Of a stretch of DNA of 64,000 bases, positions 11,637 to 23,100 are shown piece by piece. The stretch is from Mesocentrotus franciscanus (Eukaryota > Echinodermata > Echinoidea > Camarodonta > Strongylocentrotidae). Positions within the stretch are counted from its first letter, which is position 1, and each line of letters begins with the position of its first letter. Under the pieces are notes generated by a model that saw nothing but the letters and a program-made list of their open reading frames with translations, was not told the DNA's origin and ran no database searches. The position numbers were made by a program, and so were the translations under genes. The stretch covers positions 774,252 through 838,251 of the forward strand of contig CP137680.1 of NCBI GenBank assembly GCA_037976565.1, written 5' to 3'.

Positions 11637-11940
11637 CTTCAACCCATGTCCCCTACTAGAAAATGACAGAAGGATGAAAACAAAGAACAACATAAGGAAA
11701 CATAGAAAGAGAAAATGATAGATGGATGGAGACAAAGAATAACATAAGGAAAACATAGAGAGAGAAAATAATAGAAGGATACAAACAAAGAATAAGATGA
11801 AGAAAGATAAAAACGAGGAGATAAAAAGAAGGAGAACAAAATCAAAGAAATACAAATGAAATGAGAAGCCAAAAGGAGAAACGTAAAGATGGGTCACATG
11901 ATTTCGTTTCGCTGTCCCCAGAAATCTTAATAGTTTATAA
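11637..11940. other. Purine-rich spacer, no gene
   Basis: A-rich and GA-rich sequence with loosely repeated AAAGAATAACATAAGGAAAACATAG units (about 11675-11765). No coding signal. Confidence 0.5.
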
Positions 11941-13130
11941 ATGAGAACGGGGGCCTTGCGCGAGGACCGTCACAGTCGACTAAACTCTCCATCCTGCCGT
12001 CCCCTTTCGAAATTGTTGAATGTTCAAAAGACCAAATATGTTATTTTTCGCTCAAAGGGTAAAAAGATTCCAGGTGGTATTACTTTTCTTAATGTTGGAA
12101 GCCATGATGTTGCGCTTAGTGAAAATGTTCAGTTCTTAGGGTTAACTATGGATGAGCATTTATCTTGGAAAATCATTTAGATACTGTATGCACAAAGTTG
12201 TCCCGAAGTGTAGGTGTCATTTTTAGATTAAAATTTATTTTACCCGAAAGAGTGCTGCACATTGTATTATTCTTCCTTATTTGACATATTGTAATGTTGC
12301 TTGGGGAAACACTTTTAAGTCATATCTTGATAAGTTGAGAGTATTGCAGAAGAAGGCAATAAGGCTTATTACTAATTCTAATTATAGAAATCCAAGTTCT
12401 CCATTGTACCTTCGACTAAGAATGTTACCACTAAGTGGACTTGTGTCGTTCAATTGTTTATGTTTAAACTTCAGTCTATGACTCATGAATGTACGTTAAA
12501 GGATCTATTGCGTCAGAACTCACAAATTCATAATTATAATACACGTCAAAGGGGTCTTATTCATCAGCCCTTCGCAAGAACAATTGTCTCTCTGACCTCT
12601 TTCCATATCACTTGCATTAAAGAATGGAAAATGTACCTACTTGAAAGACTGACATAATTTGTCTTTGTATCTTAATAATTTCTTATTCTCAAATGTTTTG
12701 GGGCCTCTAAGGACCTACTCATCATATCAGTGTGTTTGATATGTGTGTGTGCGTTGCGTGTGCGTGCGTGTGTGTGCGTGTGTGTGTGTGTGTGTGTGTG
12801 CGCGTGCGTGTGGGTGTGCGCGGCGCGCGCGCGTGTTTGTGTTTGCGTGTGTTCTATATTCTGTAGCTTAGTATTTCCATCCCTTGTATATATACGTTAC
12901 ATTCTTTTTATTCACGTTGCCATATTGTTAATGTATGTATTTTGTTGACTATACCGTCTATAGGGCCCCGCTCACAAGCTTAGCTTCTAAAGGAGTCCTA
13001 AAACCATTAATTTTATGATGTAATCAAGTTAATATATGTTGATTAATGTACTATTACCAGTCTCTTTTTTATGTAAAAGATTATATCATGGTTTTGAGTG
13101 GTTTTGAATAAAATGAACTTGAACTAAAAC
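11941..13130 (+). mobile_element. Decayed CR1/L2-like LINE, 3' half
   Basis: The frame is broken at least three times (near 12175, 12280 and 12470). Pieces still encode KTKYVIFRSKGKK, VQFLGLTMDEHLSWK, a TYCNVAWGNTF block, LRVLQKKAIRLITNSNY and a final IKEWKMYLLERLT. These are typical post-catalytic RT segments of a LINE ORF2. The 3' UTR contains a TG-rich microsatellite and ends near 13130 with AATAAAATGAACTTGAACT, a characteristic terminal short repeat. The catalytic FADD region is absent. Confidence 0.8.
12736..12848. repeat. (TG)n/(CG)n microsatellite
   Basis: Alternating purine-pyrimidine TGTGTG passing into GCGCGC, embedded in the 3' UTR of the LINE remnant. Such a run can adopt Z-DNA. 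Confidence 0.9.
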
Positions 13131-15407
13131 TTGTCCGCGGACCGCGGCTATCATTTGCTAAAAGTTAAGTGACACGCCCAGTGCTATACAGCTCTGCCAC
13201 GCCTCTTTTGAGATCAATTGTGTGGTTTTACTCATAGAAATCACATGGTGTTACTTTGAGCAGATAATAAAAAAATTTATTGACAGGCGTTTATGCCTGT
13301 TTATTCATGGTGCACGGACCAAAGAGTTCTAAACAGAGCTAATTGAAACTTTACTATTTGCATCCTTGTCTTCCTGGGTTACATTTATGGACAAAATCAA
13401 CTATAATTCGCCCATGCTGCACATAATGATCTTCCCTATCCTAGCTATGCCAATTATTCAAGGCTTATTGTGTCTGCAAAATAAGACTAATTAAAACGGC
13501 TGAGCTGAGTGCAGTGCAAGTTCATTGATGATGGTGATCTTGCACCAGACGACGAATTGGTGACAGAAAAAGTACGACAAAGTAAGTTACCTCGGATGAC
13601 TTTCTGATGCAGGCCTATTGCAGTTAAATGATGCACTATTAAAGTATTATGTCTTGCTCTATTAAACACGTTTGAACCTACGATCAGAAGGAGCTTAGTT
13701 GGAGAATTTAAGGCGTTTCGGTGTGTTGATCAGTAGAGGGTATCTAAGGTTTGCCCGGCACCAGCTTGTTTATCATCTCCATTGTGCGGAGAATCTATGG
13801 AGGAAGCATTGAACGGGAGATGAGAGGGCAATGGAGGCGGACTGGCCTGGCCTGGGGCAGGTGCATGGAGGCGAGAAATCTCTTAATTGGTAAAGGGATA
13901 TTAATAGTCTTGAGCTTGGAATGTTGGAAAATATTGTAAATGGAGGTTATTTCACCTCCTCATCATATTATTACTCTATGTCATGTCATCAGCAGATGGT
14001 CTTCTTTATTCAACTTCAAAGTTCAAGTTCCACTTATAGTGAAGGCCTCTGATCACATCCTTAATTTCCATTTCTCTCAGTGTTAGTTGTTGCTATGCCT
14101 ATGGCTATCCTATGTCCTTGATCTTGTGCAAAAGGTTATATGAAAGCAATTTTTTTTTTTTTAATTTTGTAATGTTTTTTTTTATTTTTTCATTATTTTT
14201 CTTTTCTTTTCAGAGTTGCAGTGGTTCTTCCCTTCTCACTTGACCTGTAGTAAAGCTTTATTGTAAATGTGAACATAGATGCAATGGCAGTGAGCAAAGC
14301 CTCTTCTCATCGTGGTTAGTTTAGTAATCCTCCAGATCTATTTAAAAAACTAATGTGAGTGCATGCAATCAGGGGCACTATCCACCTTAACAAAATCTCT
14401 TCTTTGTCTGTTCAATTGATTGGACGTCTTTATCATTTCATTATCAGTGTGGAGGTGTCATGGCTTAGTGGTTCATTCACTTAATTGACTCTCAATCCAA
14501 GGGTCAATGGTTTTGTTGTAACCATCTACCAGCCCGGCACTAAAGTCTTATTGGCAAGAAATCAATCTACTTTTAACCACTCCTGACCAGGTGTAAATGA
14601 ATATCCAATATCAAGCTTGTTAGCATCCAAGCAGATCCAAGTAAAGTAGAGCTTGTCTCCAGGCTGGACCTTTCATCCCTCTACATATTCTTTGCTTCTG
14701 CCACTCATTCCTGTGTGAGTCTGCAGTTCAGGAAAATGGTATCCTATTTTTTTCGGATTGCACTGACAAACCCACATCCTCAGGAAATCCTTTATTGTCA
14801 CCCAACGTCAATTATATTGGCACAAACTAAGACATTTTGCAAAGTTATTAGTCTTAGTCTCAACTACAGGGGCTTTTTTCTTTCTTCAAGCAATTTTTTT
14901 CTTTCTGATTTCAATAACTAGCTCATGATTTATGTTGGTCTCCCTTGTTAAAGTATGCTTCTACCTCAAACTCCTGAAGACGACATTATCTATATGAAAC
15001 ATTAACATGATGACCTATCTATTTGGATTTGGAATTGAATCTACCTTTGAGTCTTCAAAATTGAAATGTGAATGAAGATTGCTGACAAAAAAGAGAAATT
15101 CACATTAGTTGAGTCTTAACATCAGGATATAAAGTTACTATAAATAAAAGCATGAAGAAATGGATCAGTGAAACTTAAGGATGATGTAACCAGAATTTTT
15201 GTGTGGAATCATTGTAGTCGTAGGTAAATGAACAGGCCAGTATCTGAAAAATTATAGTCATGATGTTATATGAATTAAAGTTATTCTTGTTTTGTTTGTT
15301 TAAGTAGTGGTCATGAAAATCACCTCCAATTATATCACATTATTGTGAACTTAATGTCATAAAAATGATTTTCTATGGCAATTGATCTTAGATGCTGAAC
15401 TGAATTC

Positions 15408-15640
15408 CCCGGCCCCCTCACTCCGGGAACAAAGGGACCACATTCATGCTCCCAAAATCTCCGGTAAAGGGGTACTTTTCATGCAACAAAGTCCGGCTCG
15501 TAATACACAAAAAAATTGACCCGTATTGACTTTACACACACAGACTTACATGTAGGGGGGTGCTTTCAAAGGAAGGGAGCACATGCATACCTGTACCATA
15601 AATAACACCGAATGGGGGGGGGGCGGGCTGAATTCATGTT
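15408..15640. mobile_element. Possible MITE with GC-rich ends
   Basis: The left end CTGAATTCCCCGGCCCCC and the right end GGGGGCGGGCTGAATTCA are roughly inverted, and the interior AAAAATTGACCCGTATTG resembles widespread invertebrate repeats. I cannot define the target duplication. Confidence 0.4.
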
Positions 15641-15886
15641 AAAACAAATACAAAAGTTCCAGAGTATGTATAAATGTTTGCAAATGAAGGCTATTCTGGT
15701 TACTTTAACAGACAAAACCCTGGAAGTGAAAGAGCAGCCTCTACTGTTTGGATGGAAACAGTTTGATGCTGTGGGATCAGGATTATATAGACTTGGGAAG
15801 CATCAAGGACTAGCTTGTATGTTCTTATACATTTCTGGATTTGACTTTATACACCTGTACAAGTATAGTGATTTGAGAAGTATGAG
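15612..15886 (+). other. Open frame ending in a strong splice donor; unknown
   Basis: A frame of about 91 codons runs into ATGAG followed by GTAAGTG at 15887, a near-consensus donor. A possible acceptor (TTCCAG) ends at 15662. I do not recognise the translated sequence. Splicing from this donor to the VSP acceptor at 16870 meets a stop in this frame, so it cannot extend the VSP protein. It could be a non-coding 5' exon of VSP, an unrelated exon or chance. Confidence 0.2.
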
Positions 15887-16870
15887 GTAAGTGATTAATG
15901 TGTTTGTTGTGTTTTATGTGATCTATATTCTCAAAGTATTAGTGTCAGAAAGTCTATTAATTGAGTTATTGATTTGTCTTTCATATTAAAGATACTTTGT
16001 GTTTACTTAATTTTTAGTAGAATTGAAGATGCTCAAACTGTAATTGAATCTATGTTGATGTGCTGGAATAAGCTTCATTGTTTTGTCGAGGAGAAATTCC
16101 CCTTCTCTTTCCTGAGTTGCATAAATGGGCATGCTCTGTTAGTGGTGGCGATGGTGGTGGGTTGAGGAGGGGGTAATATCCTAAATATCTTACAGTCTAG
16201 AGGTTTAATCATAACCCAGATATGTGAAAGAGTGAGTGTTCTAAACATTTAACCATAAAGTTTTACATACCTACAAAGTCGCACGGTGATGTAGAATTAT
16301 ATTCTAGTCAAGATGCAGCCACGTGCATATGAAGATTTCTCTTGAAGTGATTGTCTTTTTCTCTCCCTTGTATATTATAAACATTTGTAATTGTTTAGAT
16401 GTAATAACTGTAAAATTTTTAACTGACTCCAAACTCAGGAAACACTATTACAAATATATATTCTGAGGGAATCAAATAGTAATTATTGTATTGCCTTGTA
16501 GTTGGATGCTTTGATGTTGCTCATTTTCATATGTGCACCGTCTTTCAGATTAGATACAGAAAATACTTTTCACTGTACATATTGAATGATATGGTTGCTT
16601 TGTACATGCATCAAAACTTGAATGATTGCATTGTAGCTTGATGACTTACTAGTATCTGGTTTTGCAGACCTGTCCTTTATCACAGGGAGTATAATTGCCA
16701 TGTAGACAGTCCCTAAAGGTGTTACAACCTGGTAACTCCTTTGTCCCCCTTGTTCATGCCATGTTTTATAATTAGTGCCTTCCTTGAGTAATGCCTCAGT
16801 TGTTTGACGCACGAGAGACACCGGCCTACAGAGAGAGAGAGATAATTAGATTGTTTCTTTGCCTGTACAG

Positions 16871-16915
16871 CATACTTCATGAAGCCTGAAGCAGCTATAC
16901 TGTACACCTACAAAC
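16871..16915 (+). promoter_or_regulatory. VSP 5' UTR segment with an overlapping upstream ATG
   Basis: A good acceptor (TTGTTTCTTTGCCTGTACAG) ends at 16870, suggesting that an upstream non-coding exon is spliced here. An out-of-frame ATG at 16879 opens a short frame that overlaps the VSP start and stops about 75 bases later. If the transcript begins upstream, this could lower translation. Confidence 0.45.
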
Positions 16916-17110
16916 ATGAGCAAATACACTCAGTTCTACAACAACAATGGTGTTGATGACGATGAGGAGTGCGACCTCGGAATGCATGGGAGCGCTGTAC
17001 TCGTACCTGAGGAGACAAACATTAACATCAATGGCTTTGAGAATCCTCAATTTGAAGATCTCCACCAGACAGAGAATCACTCATCTGTACATGATCACAG
17101 TAATGGAAAG
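16916..17110 (+). CDS. VSP: VSP exon 1, residues 1-65
   Basis: First coding exon, ending in phase 0 at AAAG/GTAAAT. It encodes an acidic, asparagine-rich cytosolic tail without a signal peptide. The ATG at 16916 has A at -3 and is the first in-frame start; no upstream in-frame ATG continues the frame. Confidence 0.85.
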
Positions 17111-20100
17111 GTAAATGCAAATTAAGGTGGCCAAACTAATGCTTACAAGTACCTTCAATGTAGGCCAATTTGTAGTGGACGGTTTTGTAAATGGATTTAG
17201 AATTATAGACTGCTCCAGTGGCAACATAAAACACCATAGTATTTATGAGCATATATGTATTGTATATATGTTATGATTTGTTTTTTTGTATAAATCCATG
17301 GTGTATTCTTTAAAAAATAATAATTTGAAATTTTAAAAGAAAAGAGGTAAGAAAGCTTTGCTTTATCTGTGTACATGTTGTAATATGTATATATATATTT
17401 CAATTAAATTAAATGTAGATAAATTCATGGAAATTGGAAAATTGCTTAAAAAGGAGATATTCTAAAGTTTCTTTCCTCCCCAAAGCTCCATTTATTTTAG
17501 ATAATTAATGAAAATGATTGGATTTATATAGAACCTTTTCAATGTGCTGAAACTCTTATCTTTTAAAAATTAATGCTGTTCTAAGAAATAACATTGGTTA
17601 AATGACCCTTTATTAGTTTGTTTGTAATTTCTTTTTATAAAGTGAGATAGCATTAGCTTCGGTACACCTAATTAATGAAGTTTAATTAAAGTAACGGAAT
17701 AAAAAACAGTGATCCTCAAATCAATATTTTGATATGGTAACATGTTGTCAGCAGCGGCCTATATCCGAGACATCCTGCTCATTGCAGTCCTTTCTCATTG
17801 CACTTTTGAAAGATTTTGATCCCTAAGTCTGATCGAATGTCATGAACTTCACCCCACTCTCGATGGATCTATAAAAACCACATATTCTATTCTAAAGCTC
17901 GTCAAAGTTACAACGCGTAGGCTCTTAATGTAATGTAGTGCCTTAGGCAGTCATTTCTGGCTGGACGTAGACTGGAATGTACAACCGATACATAGTTTTG
18001 TGTAGTACTTCTCCCTTATAATCTGTGCATGCTGGTGTAGTCATTAAGTGCTGTCTTCGTAAAACGTTTCATTCAGCTTTTATCTAACTAGGAGAATGCT
18101 ATTGGCAAGTATATTCTGCTGTGTATTATCCTACTTTTTGTTTGAGAGGCATGTAAAAGAAACCAAAACTATTAATACCAAGGTTGAAAAGAATTATTTT
18201 AACTCTTATTAAAATAAGTTGTAAAATTGAAGTAATCCTCTCAAATTCTTAAGTGTTAACTTTTGAAAGTGTTTTCTTCTTAGACAATTTTTCCTTTTTC
18301 ATCCTCTTTTTGTTGTGGTTGTTGTTGCTCTAGCTAAGCTTCATCTTGAGAGTTTTACTAATGAATTCATTCCATTTTAGTTGAACCTTGACCATCACTT
18401 TCTTATTCTTAGTTGATTTGCAAAGAAATATGCAATAATAATCCAATGGAAAAAAGAATTTGAGTATACATATATATTGGTATACTAGTACGGTACATTC
18501 TTGGTTTGTGTACTGTACTCAAACTCGGTATATTTGCCTTTGAATCTAGCCCATCATTTGTATACTCGTAACTCTTTAGAGAATTTCTTGTCATTTATCT
18601 GTGTAATTAGTAATGCCCTCTGACGAGTGTTTCTTTAATCTCAAGTTAAGTTTTATTGACTTTCTGATTAGGTTTGTTTACCCTTTAAAACTGATCTTTG
18701 TATTCCCTCTCTATAAGGCCTGGTCTCTACTTTAAAAATTCAAAGCTTTTAGTAGAATAATGTTATATCCATGTAGCCATTGACTCTGACTTCATTGAAA
18801 TTTGAGTAAAACTCAGGTTATATTAAGATACAAGTAATGTTTTTAAAATAAGCCTTTAAAAACAAATTTGCAGAGGGAAAACTTTTTGCATCAAGTATTT
18901 ACGTAAATGGAATGTCTTTGAAAAGTATAGTAATTATCCCACAGGTTTGTTAGTACATGATGGGAGGGGAGGGGATAGGCTAGGGGTAAAAAATAGCATT
19001 ATAGATCATATCCTGGTAATACGAATTACATTCTCTCACCCCTCTTTTGAATAGCATATGTTGTACTATCACTTTTCATAGAATTTTAAATTCTGATATT
19101 TGTGCTTAGTGTCTGTAAATAATTAACCATAAATTTAGGTATTTTAACATATGTCCAGAATACTCTCCTATTTAATGTTTTAGTTTGTATTTTTTTGGAT
19201 TGTTCCTAAAGTACACACCGGAATGTAAAATCGTTTTTAGAAAGTTTTAAGTCACATTATTTAGCTAAATGTATGTATGAAGTTATTTTTAAAAATATAT
19301 TTCTGCACAGAATTCTGATGGATCTCCGATGGAAGTGGCTGGAGAGGAGACTAGATGTAAGATGTCGTCTGAGGAGTGCAAAGTACCCATAGTAGATACC
19401 ACGGGGAGTGTACAGGTCCTCAACAATGGCAACAAACAAATACCTCTAACTAATCTAGCGTAAGTCTGATTGATAAACTTTGTGTCATAATATAAGAAAG
19501 ATTGATAAACCATGAGTCTATGTCTTGTTAAATTGGCTGTAAACAACCACAAGTGATGCTTATTTAGAAATATGAAATTTAAGTCATACTCCTGATCACA
19601 AAGAGCTTGTATTTTCTTACCTTTATACCATAATTAAATAATCCATCATATACATAGAAAATAATTATTGCATTGAAATGAATTATGATTAAGGAATTAT
19701 CTTACTGAATACTCTGGGCTAGCAGAAGATTAATACTGATTCAAATCACTGATTTTTTTATTTTTATTTTTATTTTTATTTATTTATTTTTTTTTTTGGG
19801 GGGGGGGGAAGAATTAGCGATTTAGATTCTTTTTCATCAGTTTGATTTCGATAACTGAATTTAAAATTTCCAGCGCTGCTAAAATTGGTAATCAGATTAA
19901 ATTAGACTGGAAATATTGAAGGTAATCTATTATCAAATATAAAGGAAATTATTAAAATGAAGATCAAATAGAGCTGAAGACTATAAACAAGGTAGCTAGC
20001 ATATAATCATAGTATTAGACCAAAATGTGCATCTAGATGAAATATAATAAAATGATATTGTCTTTACTGCACTGTGGGGCAGCCATAATTCTGAGCAAAA

Positions 20101-23100
20101 GAAACGGGATTCAGTCATCATTACTTAGATATGTTTAAATTTGTAAATTTAATGGCACTCAGTGGAAGGAAAAGAATTGTGACGTTGGATTGTATCTGTG
20201 AAGGATACTTACCAAAAGATGAAGTTGTTTTCATGCTTAAAACCTGCTGTACAGCGGAGCACCAGAGAGAGAGAGAGAGAGAGAGGCAGGCAGACAGACA
20301 GAGACAGAGAGAGAGAGACAAACAGACAGAGACAGACAGACAGACAGAGAGAGAGGCAGGCAGACAGACAGAGACACAGAGAGAGACAAACAGACAGAGA
20401 CAGAGACAGACAGACAGATAGAGAGAGAGAGAGGCAGACAGACAGAGACACAGAGAGAGACAAACAGACAGAGACAGAGACAGAAAGACAGACAGAGAGA
20501 GAGAGAGAGGGGCAAGCAGACAGACAGAGACACAGAGAGAGACAAACAGACAGAGACAGAGACAGACAGAGAGAGAGAGAGAGAGAGAGAGACTCGGAAC
20601 TGATATCTAGACTATGTTTTTGAAAGTCATTAAGAATTTTATTTAAAAATAAGTATAAGTTCCAAATTAAAAGATTATATGTATGTTTAAATTTGTAAAT
20701 TTGTTGGAACTCTTCATGGTTAATATGCAGAACTGGTATCTAGAATACTAAGAATTTTATTTAAAAGTAAGTATTAGCTCTTGATTAAAAGAGAAATAGT
20801 TAGAAGCCTATATATACGAGTATGATCTTTGAATATAATATCTTGAACATTGCTGCAATATACTTAATGCATATCCTGGATCTATACATATGTACTTTGC
20901 ACATTCTAGAGCGTCATATCTTAGACCTGACTCTCATTCCTATACTCTATTCATCATTCAATGATTGGCCTTCGTCATGTGAGTCATGATGTTGAAAACA
21001 GCTGTGAGCAATGTGGAGAAAGATCACTTAAGCTAAGAATTTAGCGAGTGCTTTGTATGTTATGTGTGTTTTTGCTGATATATCTGCTTTAATTAGAAGA
21101 CATATCAGTCATCAGTAGCCATGGGCCTCGCGTTCTGATTATCGACTTTTATTTTTCCCATTTTTCTTAAATCCAAGTCTAATTCTTTTATAAGGACCTT
21201 TATTGTTGCACAAAGTAGAGGGATATTAGTATATTACCATAAACTAAAGGTATTACTCAGATTAAAATGGCAATGTTATTCAAGTACAGGTGCGAATCCA
21301 CACAATTTTCCTTCAAATTAAACTTCAAATTAAAAATGAGAGGATTCAACCCCTTTTATTTTCTTCATTCATTGTATGTAATAATAAGTCTGATCAGGAG
21401 TAAGTATTAGTGGGTTTACAGTGAAGTTTTTTCGAAGTGCTGTATTTTTGATTTGCTGTTCCAAGAACTTTCTAGAGCCAAATTATTTGGAAACAAAACC
21501 CACCATTCAATCCTCATCATTTGTTAACGGAATGATAGTTACTTGAGTTATGCTTAAATGATTTGGGGACTTGATAATGCAATTTACATTAAAAAATAAC
21601 AAGTAATAACTTGAGTCAGAATCTATTTTTATATGCACAGTCATCTATTCTCACTTGAATCCAAGCTTCCCAACAAAAAGGGTCTGTTGCCCTTTCTAAT
21701 TTGGTAAATGTAAAAATAGTGCAATGAAGAAAGTACTTAAACGTCCAGAGCGGAAACACAGTTTGAATGAGGAACTTCCTAATACTTCTTGCGGAAAGTT
21801 CGCCATCAATAATATGCAGCTACTGATATACATTGTAAATGAGAAAGTGTTTTATCTTCCTTGAAGGAATACAAATGCCTCGAGTCAGGAAGAGGACTAT
21901 TTCCTCTCAGAAATCAAGCCCCAATATTTTTGAGATAGTACAACTGCATGTCTCCCACAGTGGGTTTGATAGGAAGCAGTCTGTGCAGTGTTCATACGTA
22001 CATTAAGCAAGAAGGCTTGAATAATGGAAGACCACAATCCACAACCCCACATTACTTTGAGAGCACTTTGACCCAGTATATTGTACCATTAATCAACTTG
22101 CCACATCATTTCCATGAGGTAAGCAGAATTTTAAAAAATGAGAATGTATGAAAAAGGGCTAAATCATTTTTGTTTTTGTCTTTATGATGAATGATAATAA
22201 AAAATACAGATACAACAGAATGAAATGGCAAAATGATATTTCAGAGCGGACTTTCCTGAAATACATAGATGAGTTTTTCAAATTCTTCCTATCTTTTTCA
22301 ATTTTTAGACAAAATTATCTCTTGTTTTTAACACTTACATGTAGCTTGAAAGCCATTGTTCAAAAACAGTAGATAACTTTCTCTTCTGCTGCTGATATGT
22401 GTTGGATAGATTGAGAGTATGTAGACTAATGGGTAGACTAATGGGGCTTGTATCGTCTTCTCAAAGCCAGAAGGACATTAACTCTGTGTCAAAGTATATG
22501 AATTAACGCCCTTCTGGCTCCAAACAGATGATACAAAATGTACATCAATGAATGTTGAGCTCAATGCTCTATCTATCCATCTACTTAGATAAATGTAGAT
22601 CGGGTATTAGCTTCTAGTAGTCTTATATTCCAGACTTCTTGTACATTATGATAGTGAGGGAAGAATATCTCTTTTCCTTGAGTTCAGGGCAGATATCAGT
22701 ACCTAGGCATGAAGCTGGTAATGAAACACACATAAATGCATATAGAGCTGCAGATAACTGAATTGTGTAAATTCAGAACACAATAATCTGTTAGAATTGA
22801 ACTGTAAATTCAGACCACAATAATCTCACCGATCGAGTTGGATATCTGAACGGCTGTATCATCAAAGGATTGTATTTCACCATCATGTAGCTGCAACATG
22901 ATATACCAATCAAGTGACACTATCATGATCATAATCATTGTTTGATGTTGATACAAACACTTGTGATATTCACTTTTATGATTGGGTTATTATACCATTT
23001 ACATTAGCCACATTTAAGAATATAATGTGGCATGCAGTTGGTCTGTGCATTAATTGTACTTGTAGGGATGTCTATTAATGTCTAAATACAGAGAAACTTT

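Larger units (their letters stand above)
13131..16870. other. Upstream region of the VSP gene
   Basis: I find no confident coding exon. A T-rich tract ends in a strong acceptor-like TTTTCTTTTCAG at about 14213, followed by about 100 bp to a weak GTTAGT donor, which could be a 5' UTR exon. A MITE-like segment lies at about 15408-15640. GA repeats occur near 16831-16843. The VSP promoter should lie somewhere here, but I see no decisive core element. Confidence 0.4.

Noticed and set aside
11188..11718. 176-codon Tyr/Thr/Leu/Pro-rich frame
   Set aside because: It translates the CTACC minisatellite; no non-repeat domain.
20131..20623. Arg/Gln/Asp- and Ser/Leu/Cys-rich frames on both strands
   Set aside because: They are translations of the purine satellite; composition and periodicity explain them.
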